Below, piece by piece: positions 8,921-15,486 of a DNA stretch of 64,000 nucleotides (within the stretch, counting starts at the first letter, position 1; the number at the start of each line of letters is the position of its first letter). The notes below the pieces were generated by a model. That model searched no databases, was not told the origin of the DNA, and saw only the letters and a program-made list of their open reading frames with translations. The translations under genes and the position numbers were made by a program. The stretch is from Marinobacter sp. BGYM27 (GTDB taxonomy: Bacteria; Pseudomonadota; Gammaproteobacteria; Pseudomonadales; Oleiphilaceae), in contig JANZNS010000005.1 of NCBI GenBank assembly GCA_025153445.1, forward strand, positions 124,001 to 188,000. The letters run 5' to 3'.

Positions 8921-8997
8921 GCGAAGATAAGCGGCGGCCCGACAGGGACGTCCGGTGGAGGCCAACGGCCGGAACGAACTTAATCGACTTGTTAAGC
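8921..8997 (-). repeat. Integron attC site A, interrupted by group II intron
   Basis: Minus strand begins with the inverse core GCTTAAC (8997-8991) followed by AAGTCGATTAAGTTCGTTCCGG, the R''-L'' half of an attC. The palindromic middle (ggccaacggccgg region, 8961-8973) is present. The expected closing GTTRRRY core is missing because the intron begins at about 8920. It is the recombination site of the cassette carrying 8992-9435. Confidence 0.75.
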
Positions 8998-9435
8998 ATT
9001 TACGACCGCACTGACCACTGGCGCTTCTCGGGTTATTACATGAAACCAATCATCACCGGTCATTACTTCGAAATGCATAAGCTCTCCAGGCATAATGTCC
9101 ATGAGTAAAGTTTCGTTTCTTACATAGTCAAGCAGAGTGGAAGACTTGTATTGGCCGACGACACCTTCGTCACGAAACTGGTGGTCAGTGGTCTTATGAG
9201 CGCACTCATCAAAAGCTTGGAGTAGAACAACATCATCAAAATAAACCCTAAATCTTTCTCCTTTTGGCTCTACTGCGTAGACGCCTTTAATTTCTATCCC
9301 ATCGCCCAAGTCTAGGTCTTGTTTTTCATCTGACGTCACTCCGCAGACTAGTTCGATAGTCAATGTGCTGCCCTTGTAGATACACTTATCCACAAGCCAT
9401 TTTTGATAGTTCTCTTTGTCTAATTCAGATTTCAT
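8992..9435 (-). CDS. Integron cassette protein of unknown function
   Basis: A 147-residue soluble acidic protein starting MKSELDKENYQKWLVDK. I do not recognise a family. The ATG at 9435 is chosen because it lies 6-7 bases after the attC core GTTAAGC (9448-9442), the normal layout of a cassette gene; the longer frame to 9456 would start inside the attC site. The stop codon TAA is part of the inverse core of the following attC site (A). No transmembrane segment or signal peptide is seen. It has few codon features in common with the core genes nearby. Confidence 0.75.
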   Translation of the reverse strand: MKSELDKENYQKWLVDKCIYKGSTLTIELVCGVTSDEKQDLDLGDGIEIKGVYAVEPKGERFRVYFDDVVLLQAFDECAHKTTDHQFRDEGVVGQYKSSTLLDYVRNETLLMDIMPGELMHFEVMTGDDWFHVITREAPVVSAVVNA

Positions 9436-9441
9436 ACTGAT

Positions 9442-9530
9442 GCTTAACGCCAGCAATAAGGGGCGCGCGTTTACGCGCGTCCCGTGGAGGCCCGCAGGGC
9501 CGGAGCAAACTTAATTGCATTGTTATAGCC
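9442..9530 (-). repeat. Integron attC site B
   Basis: Minus strand: CTATAACAATGCAATTAAGTTTG (R''-L'' half), a palindromic centre with ggccctgcgggcc and the hairpin gcgcgcgtttacgcgcg, and the closing ...CTGGCGTTAAGC core. Length about 89 bases. It closes the cassette at 9531-9893 and abuts the start of the 8992-9435 cassette. Confidence 0.85.
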
Positions 9531-9893
9531 GTGTACCCGTTGGTTGATTGCTGGCACCAAAATCAGAATGCCGACTCCACACCCGCTTGCACCAACTTGA
9601 CCAATGGCGCGAGGAACCAGAGCACCGGATGAGCGGTTCTGTAGATTGCCTCGCCGGACTGCCCCACGACCAAGGCACCGAATAGGCGATTTTGCATGGA
9701 GCCGCGACGAATTGCCCCGCGACTGTGGCACCAATTTTTTACCCACACCATTGCCGGATTGAGCTGCCAATTCTGGCGACGGACTTTTCGCTTTGGCGAT
9801 TCTCAGAATGACCGGTTTTGCTACCAGCTTTGAAGCCAAGGCCAACCACCATGGCCCGCAATAAAGCACTGTTTTCTATACGGCGAAGCCAGG
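9531..9893 (-). other. Integron cassette body without a convincing gene
   Basis: About 360 bases between attC sites B and C. Two frames are open on the minus strand: a GTG-started frame from 9869 that runs on into attC B and stops at 9471, and a 62-codon frame 9563-9751 (MVWVKNWCHSRGAIRRGSMQ...). Neither has a clear ribosome binding site close to the cassette start or a recognisable family. It may be a decayed or non-coding (promoter or RNA) cassette. Confidence 0.6.
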
Positions 9894-10000
9894 GCCTATA
9901 ACGCCTGCATAAACGGCGGCTTTTACGCAGCGAAGCGGAGAAAAAGCCGTCCGGTGGAGGCCCATCAGGGCCGGAACGAATTTGATGCACTGGTTATACC
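9894..10000 (-). repeat. Integron attC site C
   Basis: Minus strand: GGTATAACCAGTGCATCAAATTCGTTCCGGCCC as the R''-L'' half, palindromic interior including ccggacggctttt...aaaagccgccg, and the closing GCAGGCGTTATAGGC core (9902-9894). About 107 bases. The ORF of the cassette to its right reads into it and stops at 9965. Confidence 0.85.
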
Positions 10001-10375
10001 TGAGATGAGGGCGTAGGAGACTGCAACACAGACCCCACATGCAAATCCCCAGACCACTGTCAGAATGCCGAACTCAGCCATTGAACCAAATGACAAAGCT
10101 ATGAATACCTGCAAAAGGCTAAAGACAGCAATGCCGGAGACACCGCCAGCTAAAGCGATATGATGCAGCTTTAGCTTGCCATACTTTCGAAGGACGTAGA
10201 GCACGGGCAAACCGACTGAAAACGAACTGAAGTAGGAGACTGCGCTCGCTACGCCAATGAAAATTTTGTAGTCAGTCTCATTGAAAGGCCATGACATAGA
10301 CGCTACCACGGCAAAGAGAATCACAGCCAAAGCCGGAGTGAGCGGTGCTATTAAAATTGCGGCAACCTGCCTCAT
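9965..10375 (-). CDS. Integron cassette four-helix membrane protein, unknown
   Basis: A 136-residue hydrophobic protein with four predicted membrane segments (around VAAILIAPLTPALAVILFAV, FIGVASAVSYFSSFSVGLPV, IALAGGVSGIAVFSLLQVFI and LTVVWGFACGVCVAVSYALI). The ATG at 10375 is chosen because it follows the attC core GTTATACCC (10394-10386) and a strong aagggag Shine-Dalgarno. The last residues are encoded by the attC site. I do not recognise a family; small multi-helix membrane proteins are common in cassettes. Confidence 0.75.
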   Translation of the reverse strand: MRQVAAILIAPLTPALAVILFAVVASMSWPFNETDYKIFIGVASAVSYFSSFSVGLPVLYVLRKYGKLKLHHIALAGGVSGIAVFSLLQVFIALSFGSMAEFGILTVVWGFACGVCVAVSYALISGITSASNSFRP

Positions 10376-10385
10376 ATTCTCCCTT

Positions 10386-10488
10386 GGGTATAACGCTGAG
10401 CACAGCGGCGACCTTGGAATGGCGACGAAGGAGCCATGGAAAGGGCGTCCGGCGGCCATCGGCCGCGTACTGCTGCGACTTGTTAAAA
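10386..10488 (-). repeat. Integron attC site D
   Basis: Minus strand: TTTTTAACAAGTCGCAGC at the R'' end (10488 downward), palindromic ggccgatggccgccgg, and the closing CTCAGCGTTATACCC core at 10394-10386. About 100 bases. It is somewhat more diverged than sites B and C. Confidence 0.75.
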
Positions 10489-10833
10489 ATTGGTCCAACT
10501 CCGAGGGTAACGCAAGCGCCAGATCACCGACGTCACATCAGCTAACCTCAAGCGACCAAGTAAGACCAGAGAGAAAAAGACTCCCTGAACGCAAATGATG
10601 ATCGACACTATCAAAAGCAAAACCATTGTGACCGCAAAGAGCGCCGTCGAATCGCCAGGTTGTGCGAAACCAGCGACATCAATGCCGAGCGAGGCGGCGA
10701 AGAGGGGAACCAACGTGAAGTACCAAAGGCCGATACCGATCACGATTCCCAAACCCGTAGCCATATTTGAACAGACTCTGTAGTAGGGCTTTAGCCTTGC
10801 AGCGTCATGAAAGAATTTCCGTATGCGGCCCAT
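10483..10833 (-). CDS. First integron cassette: two-helix membrane protein, unknown
   Basis: A 116-residue protein starting MGRIRKFFHDAARLKPYYRV with two long membrane segments (about MATGLGIVIGIGLWYFTLVP and FAVTMVLLLIVSIIICVQGV). The ATG at 10833 is chosen over the upstream ATG at 10911 because it sits 11 bases after a GTTAAAA core (10851-10845) and after cagg; the longer frame would translate through the recombination site. The TAA stop lies in the inverse core of attC D. Function unknown. Confidence 0.7.
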   Translation of the reverse strand: MGRIRKFFHDAARLKPYYRVCSNMATGLGIVIGIGLWYFTLVPLFAASLGIDVAGFAQPGDSTALFAVTMVLLLIVSIIICVQGVFFSLVLLGRLRLADVTSVIWRLRYPRSWTNF

Positions 10834-10844
10834 GTTTACCTGAT

Positions 10845-10862
10845 TTTTAACAGTGGTTAGAT
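10845..10862 (-). repeat. Candidate attI-like simple recombination site
   Basis: Minus strand: ATCTAAC, 4-base spacer CACT, then GTTAAAA, an RYYYAAC / GTTRRR inverted pair without the long palindromic arms of an attC. That is the form of the simple site in attI. It lies at the promoter-proximal end of the cassette array, immediately before the first cassette gene. No integrase gene follows. Confidence 0.45.
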
Positions 10863-11231
10863 AGCACGCTTCGTTATTGCACAAACGTGACTGCTTCATG
10901 ATTACGGACAACCATAGAACGCGCTACCTAGCTATAGATTTATAAAACAGTAGCTTAGCTGAGCGCTCTACCCTCCGCCATGTAATCATTTGACTTCTAT
11001 GATTCGCTCACACAATAGTACTGTACAAATATACAAACTTGAAAAGGACCTTTCACGCTTGGCTATTTTTCTCCACCCCTGTGGCGTTGGTTCTGTCCTA
11101 TATATAGTCCAGGGTTGGAAATATGGTGGATGATCCAGGGTGTCTCCCGTTACGGGTTTTGATCGCGGAGGGTTCCGGGGTGAAGCGCAGGGCGTGATAG
11201 TGACTCTCGGCCGTTTCTGGCTGAATTCAGG
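10863..11231. other. Gene-free stretch at the attI end of the cassette array
   Basis: About 370 bases where an integron integrase gene would be expected; none is found in any frame. It holds one LexA-box-like sequence (11019-11038) and nothing else that I can name. The promoter for the cassettes, if any, would have to lie here. Confidence 0.55.
11019..11038. promoter_or_regulatory. LexA-box-like operator
   Basis: tactgtacaaatatacaaac matches the gammaproteobacterial SOS box (TACTGT-N8-ACAG form) except for the last half-site base (CTGT-N8-ACAA). Integron integrase promoters are LexA-controlled in many species, which is why the position is notable, but no gene downstream on either strand is an obvious SOS gene. 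Confidence 0.4.
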
Positions 11232-11286
11232 CAATAAAAAACCCGACGCCAGGGTCGGGTTTTTTATTGGCGGAGAGGGAGGGATT
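11232..11286 (-). repeat. Duplicate of the tRNA-Ser 3' end plus terminator
   Basis: This 55-base block matches 11404-11459 with only about four differences and one indel. It contains a copy of the terminator hairpin (aaacccgac / gtcgggttt) and the last about 19 bases of the tRNA-Ser, including CCA. Beyond that the sequence diverges (attattcgcagc instead of attcgaaccc), so the tRNA copy is truncated. Confidence 0.8.
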
Positions 11287-11403
11287 ATTCGCAGCAAAGC
11301 TGCTTACCCCTTCGGGGCCGTCGTCGCTTTGCTCCGACGTTCCTGCGCAGGCGTTGCCTGCTCCGGTCGAACCGCGAGGGTTCTTCTACTCTGCCCAATC
11401 GGC

Positions 11404-11436
11404 CAATAAAAAACCCGACACTAAGGTCGGGTTCTT
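11404..11436 (-). terminator. Terminator of tRNA-Ser
   Basis: Minus strand: gaacccgac, 6-base loop, gtcgggttttttatt. It starts just after the encoded CCA end of the tRNA. Confidence 0.8.
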
Positions 11437-11440
11437 TTAT

Positions 11441-11531
11441 TGGCGGAGAGGGAGGGATTCGAACCCTCGAAACGCTATTAACGTTTACACACTTTCCAGG
11501 CGTGCGCCTTCAGCCACTCGGCCACCTCTCC
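11441..11531 (-). tRNA. tRNA-Ser(GGA)
   Basis: Minus strand sequence starts GGAGAGGTGGCCGAGTGG and ends with the matching acceptor strand, G discriminator and encoded CCA. Length 91 bases with the long variable arm of class II tRNAs (aacgttaatagcgtt). The anticodon loop ctGGAaa (11497-11495) gives anticodon GGA, reading UCC/UCU serine codons. Acceptor stem GGAGAGG pairs perfectly with CCTCTCC. It lies between the cassette array and cheR; tRNA 3' ends are common integration sites. Confidence 0.95.
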
Positions 11532-11649
11532 AATAAACTGTTTCAAACCGGCGTGCCAATCTGAGGGCGCAAACTCTAATGGTTTTCGGTATTTTTGGCA
11601 ACTCAAAATCCGCAATTTACTGAAGAATCAGTAGCCAGCGTTTCCCTGA

Positions 11650-12480
11650 CTACTTTTTGCGGTAGATGATGCCCGGGTTGCACTGGACCATTTCGTATAG
11701 ATCCGGCAGACCATTGAGTGATTCCGAGGCGCCCAGAATAAGATAACCACCTGGATTCAGGGTGGCGTGGATGCGGGTCAGGATGTCGCGTTTGAGATCA
11801 GCAGAAAAGTAGATCAATACGTTCCGGCAGAACACCAAATCGAACTTGCCGAGCATGTAGCGCTCAAGCAGGTTGAGTTCCTTGAATTCCACCATGTTGC
11901 GTATTGCCGGCTTGATTTGCCAACCGCCGGACGGCAGCGTTGCAAAGAAGCTTTTTTGACGCTCGGGCGAAAGTCCCCTGCCGATCGCCAACATTTCATA
12001 TTCACCTTTGCGAGCAACATCCAGAACGCTGCGCGAGATATCCGTGGCGGTTATTTTGGCGTCGCCCTTTAGCTTGCCGGGCTTGGTGCGGCGGAACTCA
12101 TCGATGGCCATACCAATCGAGTAAGGTTCCTGCCCTGTGGAGCATGCAGCCGACCAGATTCGCAAACCTTGCGACGTTTTGCGCTCGGCGAACTCAGGCA
12201 GCAATTTGTCGCTGAGAATCCGGAAAGGATGGGTGTCCCGGAACCAGAGCGTCTCGTTGGTCGTCATGGCATCGATGACAACTTCCTTGAGCGGACTACG
12301 TCCCGGGCGCTGCAGGTTTTTGACCAGATCGCCCAGGGTGTCGTGACCGTTGTCTTCAAGGATCTTTCTGAGACGACTCTTGACCAGATACTGTTTGTTT
12401 TCACCTAACAGAATGCCGCAAGCATCCTGCAGGAACGTTTTGAAGGCCTCATATTCCTGGGGAGTAATTTCAGCTTTCAT
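11650..12480 (-). CDS. cheR: Chemotaxis protein methyltransferase CheR
   Basis: A 276-residue enzyme that transfers methyl groups from S-adenosylmethionine to glutamates of chemoreceptors. The N-terminal helical domain (residues 1-75) is followed by the Rossmann methyltransferase domain with IWSAACSTGQEPYSIGM as the SAM-binding loop and LVFCRNVLIYF as a conserved core motif. The RDTHPF motif around residue 100 is typical. Length matches the family. It follows cheV on the same strand with a 46-base gap, so the two are probably one operon, as in Pseudomonas and relatives where cheV-cheR sits beside flgA. Confidence 0.96.
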   Translation of the reverse strand: MKAEITPQEYEAFKTFLQDACGILLGENKQYLVKSRLRKILEDNGHDTLGDLVKNLQRPGRSPLKEVVIDAMTTNETLWFRDTHPFRILSDKLLPEFAERKTSQGLRIWSAACSTGQEPYSIGMAIDEFRRTKPGKLKGDAKITATDISRSVLDVARKGEYEMLAIGRGLSPERQKSFFATLPSGGWQIKPAIRNMVEFKELNLLERYMLGKFDLVFCRNVLIYFSADLKRDILTRIHATLNPGGYLILGASESLNGLPDLYEMVQCNPGIIYRKK

Positions 12481-12526
12481 TGGATCTCAGTTGTGATGAA
12501 GACGTTCAAAGTATACGGCACGCGGT

Positions 12527-13462
12527 TCAGGCGGATCGCTGGTCGATGATTTCCATAATCCGTTCAGCCAGTTCATCGGGGCTGAATTTCGCCATGAAGT
12601 CGTCTGCCCCTACTTTCTGGACCATTGCCTTGTTAAACACACCGCTCAGTGACGTGTGAAGCAGGATATACAGCGACTTGAGATTCGCCACTTCCTTGCA
12701 ACGGGTGACCAGCGTGTAGCCGTCCATTTCAGGCATTTCGACATCCGATATCATCATCGCGAGATGATCGGAAATATCCGAGCCATCTGCAACTAGCTCT
12801 TTGACGTAGTCCAGTGCCTGCTTGCCGTCATTACGCAACACAACATCAAAACCGATTGCCCGAAGGCAACGTTCCACCTGGCGTCTTGCGACAGATGAAT
12901 CATCAACCACGAGGATCGGGCGGCTGACACTACGATCGGTCGCGGCGCCTCGAGTGACGAGCTCTTCGCCCACGTCTTCACGCAACGGCGACACTTCGGA
13001 GAGAATCTTCTCTACATCGATGATTTCGATCAGTTGTTCTTCGATGCGTGCAACGGCAGTGAGGTATACGTCTTTACCTGCGCCTTTGGGCGGCGGACTG
13101 ACATCTTCCCAGTTGAGGTTCACAATTCTGTCTACGCCGGCCACAAGAAAACCCTGCGTGCGGCGGTTGTATTCGGTAATGATGATAAAGCTGTCGGCAA
13201 TCTGCTCAGCCGGGATGGCGCGCATGCCGATAGAGAGCCCAAGATCAATAATAGGCAAGGTTTCGCCTCGAATATGGGCCACCCCCCTAACTACCGCGTT
13301 GCTCTTTGGCAGTGATGACAATTTCGGGCACTGGAGGACTTCCTTTACCTTGAAAACGTTGATGCCGTATACCTGTCGCCCCATTAGGCGAAACAGCAAC
13401 AACTCGAGGCGGTTCTGCCCCACCAGTTGCGTGCGTTGGTTAACACTGTCTAGAACACCGGC
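12527..13462 (-). CDS. cheV: Chemotaxis coupling protein CheV
   Basis: A 311-residue protein with an N-terminal CheW-like domain (about residues 10-160, VYGINVFKVKEVLQCPKLSS...) that couples receptors to CheA, and a C-terminal receiver domain (VVDDSSVARRQVERCLRAIG; phospho-acceptor Asp in ISDVEMPEMDG; conserved Thr/Ser and Lys further on). It acts at the inner-face receptor arrays. I prefer the ATG at 13462; the ORF can extend to a TTG at 13495. Divergent from flgA across a shared control region. Confidence 0.95.
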   Translation of the reverse strand, partial: AGVLDSVNQRTQLVGQNRLELLLFRLMGRQVYGINVFKVKEVLQCPKLSSLPKSNAVVRGVAHIRGETLPIIDLGLSIGMRAIPAEQIADSFIIITEYNRRTQGFLVAGVDRIVNLNWEDVSPPPKGAGKDVYLTAVARIEEQLIEIIDVEKILSEVSPLREDVGEELVTRGAATDRSVSRPILVVDDSSVARRQVERCLRAIGFDVVLRNDGKQALDYVKELVADGSDISDHLAMMISDVEMPEMDGYTLVTRCKEVANLKSLYILLHTSLSGVFNKAMVQKVGADDFMAKFSPDELAERIMEIIDQRSA

Positions 13463-13599
13463 CATAACGTGGCTACCTGTTTGTTTCTGTCTCAATGGCG
13501 CTTACAACCCTCGACACGACAATCTGTGAGAAGTCCGATGGGTTGCCAGCACTGTCTGTTTACCTCGGATATCGCCTTTGCCTGGCGCCTTAAAATGTC

Positions 13600-13615
13600 C
13601 GGCACAGATATTGCG
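13600..13615 (+). promoter_or_regulatory. Sigma-54 promoter of flgA
   Basis: cggcacagatattgcg matches the -24/-12 consensus TGGCAC-N5-TTGC with GG (13601-13602) and GC (13613-13614) exactly ten bases apart. It lies about 115 bases before flgA, whose expression is RpoN/FleQ-dependent in related genera. Confidence 0.7.
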
Positions 13616-13728
13616 AGGTGACTACTCATTACTATCGGCAATCACGGGGAGATCTTTAGCGCTCCCATCCCGGTAATCGCCCAAAAAAGCGATGAATCTA
13701 CTCGCAAGCATAGGACATACTTCGCAAA

Positions 13729-14445
13729 ATGCGCATCATCATTTTACGACTGTTTACCTGTATCGCCCTGCTGTGCGCCAGCCTGTCGTCGGCAATGGCT
13801 GTCGAAAAAACGACGCCGGAGGTCATTCAGAAAGCAGCGCGTCAATTCCTTGACCGATTTACTGAAGACGCCCGTGCAAAAGGTCAGACGGTGACCTACA
13901 CCCTGGGCACACTGGATTCACGCATTCGCCTTGCGCCCTGCCCGTCTGGTCCTGACATTTCGTTTTCCAGCGACCCGATGCGCTCAACTCAGCCAACGCT
14001 GGAGGTGCAATGCAATGACAAGCGTCCATGGCGCCTCTTTCTGTCGGCAACTGTCAGCATACAGGGCGACGGCCTGATTGCCGCGCGCACGCTGACCCGC
14101 GGCGCACGCGTGACTGCAGACATGATCGAGGCCAAGCCGATTGTGCTCAACGATGTGCGCCGTGGCCCGATCACTGACCCGCAGACCCTTATTGGCATGG
14201 AAGTTCGGCGTTCCGTCAATGCCGGCACTGTATTTACAGCCGACATTGTGACCGAGCCGGATGCGGTCACCCGTGGCGATCATGTTATCATCGTGGCGCG
14301 CTCAGGCCCGGTTGAAGTGGAATCCAGGGGTAAAGCGCTGGCAAACGCGCATGTGGGCGAACAGGTTATGGTTGAGAATCTGCATTCATCCAGAACGCTC
14401 AGGGCCACTGTCACCGGCCCCGGTCGCGTCGAAGTGCTGATGTAG
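13729..14445 (+). CDS. flgA: Flagellar basal body P-ring assembly chaperone FlgA
   Basis: A 238-residue periplasmic protein with a signal peptide (about residues 1-24, LFTCIALLCASLSSAMA). The SAF domain is clear in the C-terminal half: LTRGARVTADMIEAKPI, then the conserved IGMEVRRSVNAGTVFTADIV and ending with TVTGPGRVEVLM. FlgA assists assembly of the FlgI P-ring around the flagellar rod. It begins a short rightward cluster, flgA-flgM-flgN, with its own sigma-54 promoter upstream. Confidence 0.95.
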   Translation: MRIIILRLFTCIALLCASLSSAMAVEKTTPEVIQKAARQFLDRFTEDARAKGQTVTYTLGTLDSRIRLAPCPSGPDISFSSDPMRSTQPTLEVQCNDKRPWRLFLSATVSIQGDGLIAARTLTRGARVTADMIEAKPIVLNDVRRGPITDPQTLIGMEVRRSVNAGTVFTADIVTEPDAVTRGDHVIIVARSGPVEVESRGKALANAHVGEQVMVENLHSSRTLRATVTGPGRVEVLM

Positions 14446-14514
14446 GCAATTCAGCAACAACTTGCCGATAAACGGCATAACATTGCCGCTTTGGAAATTT
14501 TTGAAAATTTATAT

Positions 14515-14541
14515 TAAAGATTGTTGGGGCTCGGCCGATAC
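14515..14541 (+). promoter_or_regulatory. Sigma-28 (FliA) promoter of flgM
   Basis: taaagatt (14515-14522), an exact 11-base spacer, then gccgatac (14534-14541), against the FliA consensus TAAAGTTT-N11-GCCGATAA. It lies about 54 bases before the flgM start. FliA-driven expression of its own anti-sigma factor is the known feedback in flagellar regulation. Confidence 0.85.
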
Positions 14542-14594
14542 GAAGATTAATCGGTTTACTACCCAGTAACTCATTAATCACTGCAGGTATCATT

Positions 14595-14912
14595 ATGACA
14601 GTTGACTTTAATGGAATTGGCCAAGGCCAGGTCAACTCCAAAACCAGTGCAAACACAGGTAAAGCGGCTACTCCAGCCCCTGAAGCCCCGCAAGAACAAG
14701 CAAAGGCTCAGGCAACACGCTCGGACAGCGTCAGCCTGAGCAGCCAGGCGCGTGACCTCAAAAAACTCGAGGAACGCCTGGACAGCTACCCCGAAGTGGA
14801 TGACGCCCGGGTTGAGCAAATCAAGGCCGCGCTTGCGGACGGTAGCTATAAGATTGATGCGGAACAACTGGCCCAGAAAATGCTAGATATGGATAACAGC
14901 ATTTTCGGGTGA
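14595..14912 (+). CDS. flgM: Anti-sigma-28 factor FlgM
   Basis: A 105-residue protein, the usual size. The N-terminal half is low complexity, rich in Thr/Ala/Gln/Lys (unstructured in FlgM), and the C-terminal half carries the FliA-binding helices: SDSVSLSSQARDLKKLEERL and ARVEQIKAALADGSYKIDAE, ending LAQKMLDMD. FlgM holds FliA inactive in the cytoplasm until the hook is complete and FlgM is exported. A sigma-28 promoter lies just upstream and flgN follows after 7 bases. Confidence 0.95.
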   Translation: MTVDFNGIGQGQVNSKTSANTGKAATPAPEAPQEQAKAQATRSDSVSLSSQARDLKKLEERLDSYPEVDDARVEQIKAALADGSYKIDAEQLAQKMLDMDNSIFG

Positions 14913-14919
14913 GTAAGTT

Positions 14920-15390
14920 ATGGCCGCAATTAATGAATTAAAAGTACTGCTCCAGAAAGACATCCAGCAGCTCCGGCACCTTACCGGGCTGCTGGATAAA
15001 GAAAGACAATCCCTCAAGTCTTCCGATATGCCAGCCCTCCAGGCGCTCACTCAGGAAAAGAACCAGATCCTGAATGACGTTCGCGAACGGGCGAAACGCA
15101 AAATCCACCTGCTTGTCGATATGGGCTATAACCCCAAAATGGGCGAGCCTTCGCGCTTTATCCGCAGCGCCGGCCTTACCGAACTGAATGAACTGTGGGT
15201 GTCCGCAGCGAGCCAACTCAAGTCGTGTCAGGAACAAAATGCGGTAAACGGCAGGATTGTCGGTAACCTTCAGCTACGCCTGGGCAGGCTGACCGAGATA
15301 TTCAGAGGTTGTGCTGATCAGGCCAAACTCTATGGTGCCAGCGGTCAATCGACTGCAATGAGCCACAAGACCGTACTTGCGAGCGCCTGA
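14920..15390 (+). CDS. flgN: Flagellar export chaperone FlgN
   Basis: A 156-residue, mostly helical protein (LLQKDIQQLRHLTGLLDKER..., heptad-like pattern through residue 75) of the FlgN family, which escorts the hook-junction proteins FlgK and FlgL to the flagellar secretion gate. A gtaagttATG junction follows flgM by 7 bases, so the two are one transcript. Identification rests on length, helical character and position; sequence of this family is poorly conserved. Confidence 0.88.
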   Translation: MAAINELKVLLQKDIQQLRHLTGLLDKERQSLKSSDMPALQALTQEKNQILNDVRERAKRKIHLLVDMGYNPKMGEPSRFIRSAGLTELNELWVSAASQLKSCQEQNAVNGRIVGNLQLRLGRLTEIFRGCADQAKLYGASGQSTAMSHKTVLASA

Positions 15391-15486
15391 CGCTTTTCCG
15401 GGGCTGGACAACACCGCTCAGTCCCGGCTTACATCACACTTCCCTTCTTGTTTCAGTTTCAAATTCGTTGCGCAGCGGCCTTTCGC

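Noticed and set aside
7835..9049. A single 404-codon open frame that looks like one transposase
   Set aside because: Its N-terminal 175 codons are translated group II intron RNA, the middle is an RT fragment and only the last 160 codons are IS3 OrfB. It is an accidental fusion, not one gene.
9471..9869. A 132-codon frame crossing the cassette body into attC B
   Set aside because: It reads through a recombination site, has no binding site and no recognisable product.
10834..10911. Upstream extension of the first cassette gene to an ATG at 10911
   Set aside because: It would translate through the recombination site; the ATG at 10833 after the core sequence fits cassette layout better.
15401..15430. 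Imperfect hairpin after flgN
   Set aside because: Stem is 9 bp with a wobble pair and no T-run follows on either strand.
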